Shown here: in pieces, positions 1 through 8,264 of the stretch
Layout: the number at the start of each line of letters is the position of its first letter
Position numbering within the stretch: position 1 is the first letter of the stretch
Notes under the pieces: generated by a model
Told to the model about the DNA's origin: nothing
The model's input: only the letters and a program-made list of their open reading frames with translations
Databases searched by the model: none
Program-made: the position numbers and the translations under genes
Source of the DNA: Acidiphilium sp. CAG:727
GTDB taxonomy: Bacteria > Bacillota > Clostridia > Christensenellales > Borkfalkiaceae
Reading direction: 5' to 3'
NCBI GenBank assembly: GCA_000437515.1
Contig: FR898440.1
Span: 18,607 to 34,054 of the forward strand
Length of the DNA: 15,448 nucleotides

Positions 1-1716
1 TTCATTTCTTCTCACATTAACAGCGCAACAGGCGTTGCGTTGGAAGTAATTGACGGCGACAGTGATATTGAATGGAGTAGCTCCGCTAAATTGGTCGTTG
101 TAGGCAGCGAAAAACTGCAACAAGCAGCAGGCTTTCGCAAAACGGCCGATGATATCGGGTTGACAGGGTATCAAATACAAACGGTCGGCAACAGCGTGTT
201 TGTCCGGGCTGATGGCGACAACGGTTACAATCTAGCCGCTCTTGCGTTGCTACGCGTATTGGTTGGTTACGACTGTCTGGATCTTGACACTTATATCTAC
301 ACCAAAGATGGCTCTTACCTGCCTGAGATGGATATCGTCGAACGTCCGGACTTCGACTATCGCGTAGACCAGACGTTATACACTGTGGCTGCGCCCAGAG
401 CCTACTCTATGGGGTTCAATCAAGGTGAACCGTATATGACTGCCGACCCGTGCCATACCTCGTTTTACTTCTTGCCGCCCAAAGTTTACGAAAGCGAAAA
501 CAAGGATTGGTTCAGTAATCAGCGTTGCAACTTCGTGGACGACCAGGATAACTACCTTGTGAATGCCGCGCAACTGTGTTACACGGCGCACGGCAAACCC
601 GAGGAACTCAAAAAGATGCAGCAGTTGATCGCCGATCAGATAATGTATCTTACTCTCGAAAAGTATCCCGACAGAAACCTTGTTACCGTCGGACAACAGG
701 ACGAAGATGTCGTGTGCAATTGCGACAGTTGCAGGGCTGTTGTGGATAAGTATGGATCAATTGCCGCGGCTATAATTCCGTTTATCAACGGCATCGATGA
801 CATTGTTCAGTCAAGATTGAAAGCGTATGCCGAAGAACACAACCAACCTGTTAAGGAAACAAACATTTTGTTTCTTTCTTATCAATCCACGAGATTTGCG
901 CCAAAGTTCGACGACAGTCTTAAATTTAACGACCACGTAGGCGTGCTGATTTGCAGTAGTAAAACGCGCTACTCCTACACGTTTTGGGATGATATCAACG
1001 TTGTCGATAAGGAACAAACGGAAAATTGGCAACCCTTCGGGAATGTGTACTATTTCTATTACGAAATCAACAGTAACAACTACTTTGTGCCGTGCAATAC
1101 TTTCCGTGCCTGCGTGGAGAACTATCGATTTGCCAAGATTAACAACGGCAGATTAATGACAAGTATGGGTAACTGGAAAACGCCGTATACCTCAAGTTTT
1201 ACGGCATTCAAGAGTTACTTGAACAGTAGACTGTGGTTCAACGTTAATTACGATTATGTAGACCTTGAAAAGACTTTTTTTGACAATTATTACGGCGACG
1301 GCGGCGTATACATGAAGAAATTTTTCGACGAAATGACGTCATACATGGACTACATGCGTGACAGCGGCAACGCCGACTTCAACGGCGTCGTAGTCAACGA
1401 GTTTACCTACACTGCAAAGTATTGGCCGATAAAAATGCTTCAACGTTGGAATAACTACTGCGATCTGGCGCTTAAAGAAATCGAAAAGACCAAGGCTCTT
1501 AACGACGGTACCTATGAAGCATTGCACGATCGCATATTGCTGGAAACGCTTTTTCCTCGGTATATCATTTGCAAGTATCATGCGGCGAAGTTCTCCGAGA
1601 CGGAAATTGCATCTATGCGCAAGGCGTTCTATGATGATACGCAGTATTTTAATCTGACGCATGAAAGCCAATACGAAACCTTCGAATCGTTATGGAAAGT
1701 ATGGGGGTTAAAATGA
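1..1716 (+). CDS. DUF4838-family protein, 5'-truncated by the window edge
   Basis: The frame is open from base 1, so the real start is upstream; the TTG at 40 is an internal leucine codon. 571 residues are visible. The N-terminal visible part has the beta-alpha pattern of this family, ending in an Arg-Pro-x-Phe-x-Tyr-Arg segment (around residues 116-121). The diagnostic block is Val-Thr-Val-Gly-Gln-Gln-Asp-Glu-Asp followed by a C-x-C-x-x-C cluster (Cys239, Cys241, Cys244 of the visible frame), which matches the usual DUF4838 signature. The C-terminal half is rich in aromatic residues and ends in a helical region. DUF4838 proteins are usually found beside glycoside hydrolases and resemble the shared fold of alpha-glucuronidase-type enzymes, but no activity is assigned here. 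The stop overlaps the next start (ATGA at 1713-1716), so the two are probably co-translated. Whether it is secreted cannot be judged without the N-terminus. Confidence 0.85.
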   Translation, partial: FISSHINSATGVALEVIDGDSDIEWSSSAKLVVVGSEKLQQAAGFRKTADDIGLTGYQIQTVGNSVFVRADGDNGYNLAALALLRVLVGYDCLDLDTYIYTKDGSYLPEMDIVERPDFDYRVDQTLYTVAAPRAYSMGFNQGEPYMTADPCHTSFYFLPPKVYESENKDWFSNQRCNFVDDQDNYLVNAAQLCYTAHGKPEELKKMQQLIADQIMYLTLEKYPDRNLVTVGQQDEDVVCNCDSCRAVVDKYGSIAAAIIPFINGIDDIVQSRLKAYAEEHNQPVKETNILFLSYQSTRFAPKFDDSLKFNDHVGVLICSSKTRYSYTFWDDINVVDKEQTENWQPFGNVYYFYYEINSNNYFVPCNTFRACVENYRFAKINNGRLMTSMGNWKTPYTSSFTAFKSYLNSRLWFNVNYDYVDLEKTFFDNYYGDGGVYMKKFFDEMTSYMDYMRDSGNADFNGVVVNEFTYTAKYWPIKMLQRWNNYCDLALKEIEKTKALNDGTYEALHDRILLETLFPRYIICKYHAAKFSETEIASMRKAFYDDTQYFNLTHESQYETFESLWKVWGLK

Positions 1717-4700
1717 AAAATAATTTACGTAAATATGCGCTGGCGGCATTGTTTGTGTGCCTGATTTGCTCGCTTGCTTTTGTCGCCTGCAAGAAAAATC
1801 CGGACGTGTCGACCGATAATCCGAGCAAACCGCCGATTGAAGAAGTAAAGGTGGTGCTCAGCGACAGCGTATTGACGATGGACATCAACGATACGGCAAC
1901 GCTGACGGTGAGAGAGGGCGGCAGTGGCAATCTGAAGTGGAAAAGCAGTAATACCGCTGTAGCAACGGTTGACGATAACGGCACGGTCACAGCCATTGCC
2001 GAAGGCACTGCCGAGATCGAAGTTACCACGGCAAACGGCAAGGCAACCTGCACAGTATTGGTTGTAAACAGTTACGTTGCGCCGGTGCTTACCGTCAGTA
2101 CCGACGAGATAACTTTAACCATCGGCGACGACTATTTGTTGCTTCCAAAACTTAACTACAAAGGGCATGATTGTACAGCCGAAGCGCAATTCGGTTGTAC
2201 CGTTGCCGATGGCGAAAAAGGCAGTATCGTAACGGTTGTAAACAATGCCGACGGTTTTCTGTTTACGGCGCAGACATATGGCGCGACGAAGTACGTTGTA
2301 TACGTTGAGTATGCGGGCGTAGCGTTGAGTGCAGTCGTAAACGTGTCGGTGATTGATGCCGGTATAGTGTTTGACGTAGTGAATATTGCGCCGACGACCG
2401 ATGGTTATAGTGCGCAACTCAGTACTTACGCAATCGGCGATTCCGTGACGGCAATTACCCCCGTGGTAAACGCTATTGAAAGAGGACAAACGACAAACAA
2501 TGCGGAAATATCATACACGACGGATAATGAACGGGTTGCTACTGTAGTCGACGGAAAAATTGTAGCCGTGGATGCCGGCACGACAAAGGTGCGCGGCACA
2601 TATAAGGGAAGCGGTTTTATCATAAACGTGACTGTTGACAAGCCTGTTTTAAAGGCTGTCGCAACAAACGGTGTCGTTGAGGTCGGTAGGCTTGCCGACG
2701 TTGCTTTCGACATTCGTCTTGAGGGTAGTTTGGTTTCGGCGACGATCGGTAACGCACAAGTCGGAAAGTCTATTACAGACGGCATGCTTACGCTTGATCG
2801 CGAAAAACTGGAGGCGATGCCCGTTGCAAACTACGGCGAACACGTAGCGTTATTCATTGAGACTAACATTGTCAAATACAGTACGGAAATCGAGTTATAC
2901 ACGCTTATAGTCAAAAACAAGCAGGACTATATGAGTATCGGCTCGCTTTCCAAGGCGGCGTGCAAAAATAACGACAAGTTGTTTGGCGGTTACTTTGTGT
3001 TCGCTGACAATATTACCGTCAACGGCGGTATGTCGGAGTTTATCGATCGTACCAAAACGGATTTCAACGGCAACGGCAGTCAGGGATTTTGCGGTATCAT
3101 AGACGGCAGAGGTTACGTTATCAGCGGACTTACCAAAACAACGGACAACGGTAACGCTTTCATCTCCGTTATGCACACTGACGGCGTGTTGAAAAATCTT
3201 GGATTTATACATGCCAAATTTGAAACAGACAGCGGTTCTTTTCTTGTTCATACCGGCGCAGGTACTGTGGAAAACGTATATGTGCAGTATGACAAAATCA
3301 GCGGAGGAAGTCCCGAAGGGTATAGTGGAACGATCTTCAACGCAAATCTTTCGTTGAACAAAATGGTTGTAGATGTTACAAATGCACAAATAAGCGGAAA
3401 CGGAAGCAATTTTGTGCTTATGACCGCCAAACGCCACGCCAATCTTAAGAACTTTATTTGCTTGTTCGGAAACAACTACACATTGCAGGACGTTATAGAC
3501 GGCAACGTGACGGTTGAAAACGATCAGGACTTTACGAATGCCGACTACAAGAATGCTTTTGACAAAAAAGTTTTCTTCGGTTTTGCGGCATTGCAACAAA
3601 GCGAGTTTTTCACAAGTATGTCTGAATGGAATGGTAATTTGTGGCACATTGACGTTGACGAAGGCAAAATCGGTTTCGGCGTAAAAGAATATGTCGAGCC
3701 GGAATTCAGGCATGAAACAATCAATGTGCGGGAAAGCGACCGTGTTCGTGCGGAACTCGATATAAATAACAACGGTACGCTGAACAGCGGTAAGATTATC
3801 GACATCGATATTGCAAACATCATCGATACGAGTGATTACACGCTGGTGTCCGTCAACGGCAACGGTGCGGCGAGTAACAATGTTACCGCAGATCTGTTCG
3901 GCTATCTATACGGTAACAAAACCGTACAGCTCGTAGTCGACGCGGAGTATACAAGGTATACAATCAATTTGCCTATGTTGCTTATCAGCAAGGTTATCAG
4001 AACTGTGGACGACTATGCCGCGTGGGTTAAGATTGCTATAGCGTGCGAAAACAACGGTAAAACGGAGGGCAGTCACAATTACGGCGGATATTTCGAACTG
4101 GGCAATGACATTAAGAGTGAAAGCGGAAGTATTCCGATGGCTTACGCAGATCAGAACGCATGGGACGGCGCGGGTGGTTTCAGCGGTACGTTTGACGGTT
4201 GCGGATACGTAATAGATGGGCTTGAGACAAGCGTTGCAAAAGATCACGCAACGTTTGTCGGCGAAATGAAACCTGATGCCGTACTGAAAAACATCGGATT
4301 TACCAACGTGAAAATGAGCGGCGTTACGCTTCTTACTCGTACGCAAAACGGAACAATTTCGAATATTTACGTTCAATACAAAAAGATTGCCGTAACAAGC
4401 GGACAAACGATACTTGCTCGTGACAATGCAATTGTAGAAAATATATTTGTGGATGCGTCGGCTGCGGAAATCGTCGGCGGTAGCGCATACGCAATACTCG
4501 GCAGCAGACACGCGGCTGAAAAGCAATACTCTATTTACGGTATTGTGCCGCAAGGTTGTGTGAGTTACGTCGATCGCGGCACAAGCGGTTGCGGACACGG
4601 ATTTGCAAGCACGGAAACATTGAAATCCGACGACGCTGCCTGGAGTGCGGTGCGAGCATTTGAAAAGGCTTGCAACTATTGGCACATAAACGCCGAAACA

Positions 4701-4724
4701 GGCGATGTGACATTTGGTAAGTAA
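1713..4724 (+). CDS. Lipoprotein with bacterial Ig-like (Big_2) domains and two GLUG-like beta-helix modules
   Basis: The start at 1713 gives a clean lipoprotein signal peptide: Lys/Arg-rich tip, hydrophobic core, and lipobox FVAC with Cys26, followed by Lys-Lys. A G-run at 1703-1707 is a possible ribosome site; an in-frame ATG at 1692 would add seven residues before the basic tip and is less likely. Residues about 44-119 form a typical Big_2 domain (NTAVATVDDNGTVTAIAEGT). Residues 120-215 and 218-309 look like further Ig-like domains, the latter again with a Big_2-like core. Residues about 310-656 and 657-1003 are two copies of one architecture: a beta-rich leader, then a module with GGY-F, FxGxxDGxGYVIxGL and VLKNxGF motifs, ending in WHI-(8)-FG. 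That motif set resembles GLUG/pectate-lyase-like beta-helices, but no catalytic motif is visible. Probable role: cell-surface binding or adhesion serving the glycan locus (inference). Confidence 0.85.
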   Translation: MKNNLRKYALAALFVCLICSLAFVACKKNPDVSTDNPSKPPIEEVKVVLSDSVLTMDINDTATLTVREGGSGNLKWKSSNTAVATVDDNGTVTAIAEGTAEIEVTTANGKATCTVLVVNSYVAPVLTVSTDEITLTIGDDYLLLPKLNYKGHDCTAEAQFGCTVADGEKGSIVTVVNNADGFLFTAQTYGATKYVVYVEYAGVALSAVVNVSVIDAGIVFDVVNIAPTTDGYSAQLSTYAIGDSVTAITPVVNAIERGQTTNNAEISYTTDNERVATVVDGKIVAVDAGTTKVRGTYKGSGFIINVTVDKPVLKAVATNGVVEVGRLADVAFDIRLEGSLVSATIGNAQVGKSITDGMLTLDREKLEAMPVANYGEHVALFIETNIVKYSTEIELYTLIVKNKQDYMSIGSLSKAACKNNDKLFGGYFVFADNITVNGGMSEFIDRTKTDFNGNGSQGFCGIIDGRGYVISGLTKTTDNGNAFISVMHTDGVLKNLGFIHAKFETDSGSFLVHTGAGTVENVYVQYDKISGGSPEGYSGTIFNANLSLNKMVVDVTNAQISGNGSNFVLMTAKRHANLKNFICLFGNNYTLQDVIDGNVTVENDQDFTNADYKNAFDKKVFFGFAALQQSEFFTSMSEWNGNLWHIDVDEGKIGFGVKEYVEPEFRHETINVRESDRVRAELDINNNGTLNSGKIIDIDIANIIDTSDYTLVSVNGNGAASNNVTADLFGYLYGNKTVQLVVDAEYTRYTINLPMLLISKVIRTVDDYAAWVKIAIACENNGKTEGSHNYGGYFELGNDIKSESGSIPMAYADQNAWDGAGGFSGTFDGCGYVIDGLETSVAKDHATFVGEMKPDAVLKNIGFTNVKMSGVTLLTRTQNGTISNIYVQYKKIAVTSGQTILARDNAIVENIFVDASAAEIVGGSAYAILGSRHAAEKQYSIYGIVPQGCVSYVDRGTSGCGHGFASTETLKSDDAAWSAVRAFEKACNYWHINAETGDVTFGK
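2640..3680 (+). repeat. Internal protein duplication, copy 1 (beta leader plus GLUG-like module)
   Basis: Encodes residues about 310-656 of the first lipoprotein. Marker motifs in order are Tyr-Gly-Glu-His-Val, a VKNKQDY entry segment, GGYFVFADN, GFCGIIDGRGYVISGL, VLKNLGF, VENVYVQYDKI, and the closing NLWHIDVDEGKIGFG. Each has a counterpart in the same order in copy 2. The repeat is recognisable at protein level; the DNA is well diverged. Confidence 0.75.
3681..4724 (+). repeat. Internal protein duplication, copy 2 (beta leader plus GLUG-like module)
   Basis: Encodes residues about 657-1003. Matching motifs are Tyr-Gly-Asn-Lys-Thr-Val, VDDYAAW, GGYFELGND, GFSGTFDGCGYVIDGL, VLKNIGF, ISNIYVQYKKI and the closing YWHINAETGDVTFG. 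The copy is almost the same length as copy 1 and ends exactly at the C-terminus, so the protein finishes on a complete repeat unit. Confidence 0.75.
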
Positions 4725-4729
4725 ATGTA

Positions 4730-4761
4730 TTAAATCGTGCAAATTAAATCGCACCGTTTAA
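4730..4761 (+). terminator. Imperfect hairpin after the Ig-like lipoprotein gene, weak terminator candidate
   Basis: The arms TTAAA-tc-GTGC (4730-4740) and GCAC-cg-TTTAA (4751-4761) pair except for a 2x2 internal mismatch, around a 10-nt AT-rich loop. It starts 5 bp after the stop codon. No real T-run follows, so if it acts at all it would be a weak or partial terminator or an RNA-processing element. It could equally be a chance structure in AT-rich sequence. Confidence 0.25.
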
Positions 4762-4791
4762 TTCAGTTTATATGTTAATAACACGATTGTT

Positions 4792-4807
4792 TGTTTGGTA
4801 TCAAACA
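4792..4807. promoter_or_regulatory. Short perfect inverted repeat upstream of the oxidoreductase gene, possible operator
   Basis: TGTTTG-GTAT-CAAACA has perfect 6-bp arms around a 4-bp centre. It lies 31 bp upstream of the ATG at 4838, in the 113-bp gap before the catabolic gene set, the place where an operator or a 5'-UTR hairpin would be expected. I see no convincing -35/-10 pair beside it, and the sequence does not match the cre consensus. The function is inferred from position and symmetry only. Confidence 0.3.
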
Positions 4808-4825
4808 GGTTAATTACAGCCTTTT

Positions 4826-4833
4826 AAGAGGTG
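4826..4833 (+). promoter_or_regulatory. Ribosome binding site of the FAD oxidoreductase gene
   Basis: AAGAGGTG ends 4 bases before the ATG at 4838. It is a good Shine-Dalgarno match and fixes the start of the oxidoreductase. Confidence 0.7.
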
Positions 4834-4837
4834 AAGT

Positions 4838-5998
4838 ATGATTACTTCGGTGAAAAAACAAGGTTACGACATTATTGTAGTAGGCGGTGGTATTGCGGGC
4901 TGTTGTGCCGCGCTTGCCGCCGCAAGAGAAAACAAAAGCGTATTGCTTGTAGAAAAACACATCAATCTCGGCGGACTTGCAACGATTGGGCTTATCAGCT
5001 GGTTCGAGCCGTTGTGCGACGGCGAAGGCCGAAAAATGATGGGCGGCATGGCGGAAGAAATGATACGTCTTGCGGTCGGTTGCGGCTACGACAACTTACC
5101 CGAAATCTGGGGCGGTACAAGCGGAAACGCGCAATCAAGCGACAGATATTCCACTCACTTTTCGCCGACGTTTTTCTCGCTGGCGCTCGATGATATATTA
5201 CGTAAGAACGGCGTTACGATATTGTACGACGCGCTTGCAACCTATCCGAAAGTCGACAATAACGTGATTGTCGGCATAACTGTGGAAAACATCGACGGGC
5301 GGTTATTATATCCGTGCAAGGCGGTAATCGATTGTACAGGCGATGCGGCTGTCGCAAGTCGTGCCGGCGTGCCGACAAGGACGTACGATAATACGCAAAC
5401 ATACGTTGTGCACGACACAAATCGCCGGCACGCGGCGGAGTTTGTTGACAGCGGCAACATGACGAAGTTGCGCCATTGGCAGTGGTTTAAGCCGGGAGCG
5501 GAAACAATCGGAGAAGTGACGGCTGCCATTGAAAACGACTACTTGCGTCGAAGCAAGCAAATGACCTTGGCTTACTACGTCGGCACCGATAAGAACGAGC
5601 GCGAAATATTGACTCTTCCGGAGTTACCTCAAATACGGCTTATTCGCGCTATTGTCGGAGCGGAAACTTTCCTCGGTCGTGTGGAGGACATAGATAAACA
5701 AGTGGCAAATTCCATCGGCAGCACCGGTGATTTTGCCCATTGCGACTATCGCTTTGACGTGCCGTACGGTTGTTTATATAATACCGATTTTCCTAATTTG
5801 CTGTGTGCCGGACGTATTGTCAGTGCCGACGGAAACGGTGCGCATGTGTTGCGTGTCGTGCCGTGCTGTTGCCTGACGGGACAGGCGGCAGGTATTGCGG
5901 CGGCTGTGGCTATCGAGCAAAATAAGTCGGTTGCCGACGTATACGACCTGGTAAAACCGCGCCTTGCGTCAAGCGGGGTTGCATTTGAAATCAAGTAA
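4838..5998 (+). CDS. FAD-dependent oxidoreductase (FAD_oxidored, PF12831-like)
   Basis: A 386-residue flavoprotein. The dinucleotide-binding fold is at the N-terminus: Gly16-Gly-Gly-Ile-Ala-Gly21 in VVGGGIAG, with acidic Glu39 at the end of the second strand (LLVEK) to bind the ribose. Next comes NLGGLAT, typical of the family. The C-terminus carries the second FAD-contacting block, CAGRIVSADG (from Cys323), then RVVPCCC and GQAAG (348-352). Members act as flavin oxidoreductases of mostly unknown substrate and often occur in carbohydrate clusters; a sugar or glycoside hydroxyl is a possible substrate here, but this is inference. No signal peptide, so cytosolic. At 386 residues it is somewhat shorter than many members. 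It follows a 113-bp gap with a good ribosome site and is probably the first gene of the operon; the GH78 gene begins 49 bp after it. Confidence 0.9.
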   Translation: MITSVKKQGYDIIVVGGGIAGCCAALAAARENKSVLLVEKHINLGGLATIGLISWFEPLCDGEGRKMMGGMAEEMIRLAVGCGYDNLPEIWGGTSGNAQSSDRYSTHFSPTFFSLALDDILRKNGVTILYDALATYPKVDNNVIVGITVENIDGRLLYPCKAVIDCTGDAAVASRAGVPTRTYDNTQTYVVHDTNRRHAAEFVDSGNMTKLRHWQWFKPGAETIGEVTAAIENDYLRRSKQMTLAYYVGTDKNEREILTLPELPQIRLIRAIVGAETFLGRVEDIDKQVANSIGSTGDFAHCDYRFDVPYGCLYNTDFPNLLCAGRIVSADGNGAHVLRVVPCCCLTGQAAGIAAAVAIEQNKSVADVYDLVKPRLASSGVAFEIK

Positions 5999-6047
5999 AA
6001 CATAATTAAGAGAGAAAAGCAAAATCACGATTAAAAATCGGCGGTTT

Positions 6048-8264
6048 GTGCGCGAAACGGTAGACTGTATGATAGAAAATGCAAAGTGGATTGCCGCGAC
6101 GGAAGCGGAACAGGCACCCTGCATCGAAAAAAAGTTTTCGGTGGGTAAGGTGCGGTCGGCAATATTGGATATTACGGGATTAGGGTATTTCTACGCCGAA
6201 ATTAACGGAAAGAAAGTTACCGACGATTTATTTAACCCTGTTTTTTCCGATTACCGCGCACGCTCGCTTAATAATTTGCTATATCCGATTGCGGACAAAA
6301 TGACTCATCGTGTGTATTTTTGTCGCTACGACATTGCAGAAATGCTTAAATGCGGCGACAATGTATTGTCGGTTTACCTGGGCAACGGGTGGTACCGTCA
6401 GACAAAGCGCACAGCCGAAGGTCATCTGGAATTCGGAAACAAACTTATTGCTCGGTTCAGCCTGCGCTATGTTGACGAACAAGGTTGCGAACGTGAAATA
6501 CTGTCTGACGGTACCGAGGTCTGGCGACAAACGGAAATTACGGACAACAATATTTTTTACGGTGAAACGCAGGACTTACGGGTACTCGTAAAGACGTCGA
6601 AATACGGCGATGTAACCGTCGAAGACGATTTTGAAACAATATTTACGCTTCAAACCTGTCCTGCCGAACGAGTGATACGCACGATTGCGCCAAGACTTGT
6701 AAAACAAAACGGAACCAAATGTGTGTACGATGCGGGCGAGACTGTCAGCGGTAGGGTGTGTTTGCGTGCGTATGGTAACAGCGGCGATGTTGTTATGGTA
6801 AACCACAGCGAGTGCATTGCCAAGGACGGTACGCTCGAGGTCAACTCGTCCGGCGGAGATATCTTAAACGACCGTGGTGAAAAGCAACTTCAATTGACGA
6901 AATATGTGCTTGACGGAACTAATCGTGAACTTTACCCTAAGTTTTGTAAGCAAGCGTTCAGATATTTCGAGGTGGAAGGTAAAGCCGAAGTCGTGAGTGT
7001 GGAAGTGATACATGCCTGCTTGTCGGAGCGCACTACATTCTCGTGTAGCAACAGCGTTCTCAATTGGTTGTATACCGCATACAAACGCACGCAACTAATC
7101 AATATGCACGACGGTTTCCCGTCGGACTGTCCGCACAGGGAGCGGCTCGGTTATACCGGAGACGGGCAAATAACGGCGTCTGCGGCAATGACGATGTTTG
7201 ATTGCGAGTCTTTTTACCGCAAATGGATACGAGACATTTGTGATTGTCAGAATATCGATAACGGTCACATACAACACACCGCGCCGTTTTATGGCGGCGG
7301 CGGAGGACCTGTCGGATGGGGCGGCGCAGTGGTTCAAGTGCCATACGCATTTTATATGCACTACGGTGATAAATCGTTGGTGCAAGAAGTGTTGCCACAC
7401 ATTACCGAATGGGTGGATTATATTATATCGCGTACGGACAACGGACTTGTTTGCCGTGAGGAAAACGGCGGGTGGTGTCTTGGCGATTGGGCAACGTCGG
7501 ATGTGGTTATACCGCAGGAGTTTGTAAACACTACGTTGTTTGTGTATATGCTTGAAAAAGCCGCTTTTCTTGCAGAACAAGTCGGAAATTGCGACTTAGT
7601 AAACAAGTTCGTCGAGCTATGTAAACAATATCGGAAATCGGTAACGAAGGCGTTTTTTGATGATAAAACAGGCAGTTTTGCGGGCGGTGTACAAGGTGCG
7701 GACGCCTTTGCGCTGGCGGCAGGCTTGGGTGACAGACGCACGCTTGATAACCTTGTTGCAAAGTATACCGTAAACCGTCGTTTCGATACCGGTTTTATAG
7801 GCACGTATGTGCTTGTGGAACAACTGCTTGTGCACGACAAAGTCGACGTTGCGTTCGGTTTGTTGTCGGCAACCGTGAAAGGATCATTCGGTTACCTGAA
7901 ACGACTCGGTGAAACGACTATTTGGGAATATCTCGACACAAAATGGTGTTCCCATGCGCACCCGATGTTCGGTGCGGTTGCGGAGTTTTTGCCTAAGGTG
8001 TTATTGGGCTTGCCCGATAAAGAACGTACAAACGAAGTTGTATTACGACCGCGTTTTCCGCGCAATTTGAGCCACGCCGAGGGCAGTGCGCTGTATGACG
8101 GAAAGCCTGTCGAAGTGCGGTGGAGGAAGACGAATAACACAATACGTTACAGAGTTTTCGTTGCGAACGGACTTAATGTAAGTGTAATCTGCAACGGCAA
8201 AACTACCGTATTAAGCGAAGGGAAAAACGAACTGACGATACAATTATTGGATGACGAAAAATGA
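6048..8264 (+). CDS. Alpha-L-rhamnosidase, glycoside hydrolase family 78
   Basis: A 738-residue enzyme predicted to hydrolyse terminal alpha-L-rhamnose by inversion. It starts near the usual family opening (ENAKWIAA). N-terminal beta-sandwich domains with WYRQ and DGTEVWRQTE segments come first, then the (alpha/alpha)6 barrel from about residue 331. The family signature SDCPHRERLGYTGDGQ is present with Asp360, Glu365 (expected general acid) and Asp372. The general base region is GETTIWE with Glu627, and a C-terminal beta-sandwich follows from about 655. All catalytic positions known from GH78 are kept. It is shorter than the common 900-residue members. No signal peptide, so it should act on imported substrate. 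The start is uncertain: GTG at 6048 or ATG at 6069, seven codons on; neither has a strong ribosome site. Its stop overlaps the next ATG (8261-8264). Confidence 0.93.
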   Translation: MRETVDCMIENAKWIAATEAEQAPCIEKKFSVGKVRSAILDITGLGYFYAEINGKKVTDDLFNPVFSDYRARSLNNLLYPIADKMTHRVYFCRYDIAEMLKCGDNVLSVYLGNGWYRQTKRTAEGHLEFGNKLIARFSLRYVDEQGCEREILSDGTEVWRQTEITDNNIFYGETQDLRVLVKTSKYGDVTVEDDFETIFTLQTCPAERVIRTIAPRLVKQNGTKCVYDAGETVSGRVCLRAYGNSGDVVMVNHSECIAKDGTLEVNSSGGDILNDRGEKQLQLTKYVLDGTNRELYPKFCKQAFRYFEVEGKAEVVSVEVIHACLSERTTFSCSNSVLNWLYTAYKRTQLINMHDGFPSDCPHRERLGYTGDGQITASAAMTMFDCESFYRKWIRDICDCQNIDNGHIQHTAPFYGGGGGPVGWGGAVVQVPYAFYMHYGDKSLVQEVLPHITEWVDYIISRTDNGLVCREENGGWCLGDWATSDVVIPQEFVNTTLFVYMLEKAAFLAEQVGNCDLVNKFVELCKQYRKSVTKAFFDDKTGSFAGGVQGADAFALAAGLGDRRTLDNLVAKYTVNRRFDTGFIGTYVLVEQLLVHDKVDVAFGLLSATVKGSFGYLKRLGETTIWEYLDTKWCSHAHPMFGAVAEFLPKVLLGLPDKERTNEVVLRPRFPRNLSHAEGSALYDGKPVEVRWRKTNNTIRYRVFVANGLNVSVICNGKTTVLSEGKNELTIQLLDDEK

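Noticed and set aside
40..42. TTG as the start of the DUF4838 gene
   Set aside because: The reading frame is open back to base 1 and the family N-terminus is longer, so the gene begins upstream of the window.
1692..1712. ATG at 1692 as the start of the first lipoprotein
   Set aside because: It puts seven extra residues before the signal peptide; the ATG at 1713 follows a G-run and gives a standard Lys/Arg-tipped signal.
2895..3713. Long minus-strand ORF (272 codons) opposite the first lipoprotein gene
   Set aside because: The + strand carries a clear domain architecture here. The antisense translation is rich in Cys/His/Val with no recognisable family and has no ribosome site; such shadows arise from biased codon use.
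3906..4754. Minus-strand ORF of 282 codons opposite the repeat module
   Set aside because: It is fully antisense to the second duplicated module and shows no protein-like motifs.
6028..6040. Short palindrome CGATT-AAA-AATCG before the GH78 gene
   Set aside because: A 5-bp AT-rich stem is expected by chance and lies at no defined control position.
7095..7580. Minus-strand ORF of 161 codons within the GH78 gene
   Set aside because: It overlaps the catalytic core of an intact alpha-L-rhamnosidase and its translation is low-complexity Arg/His/Val-rich.
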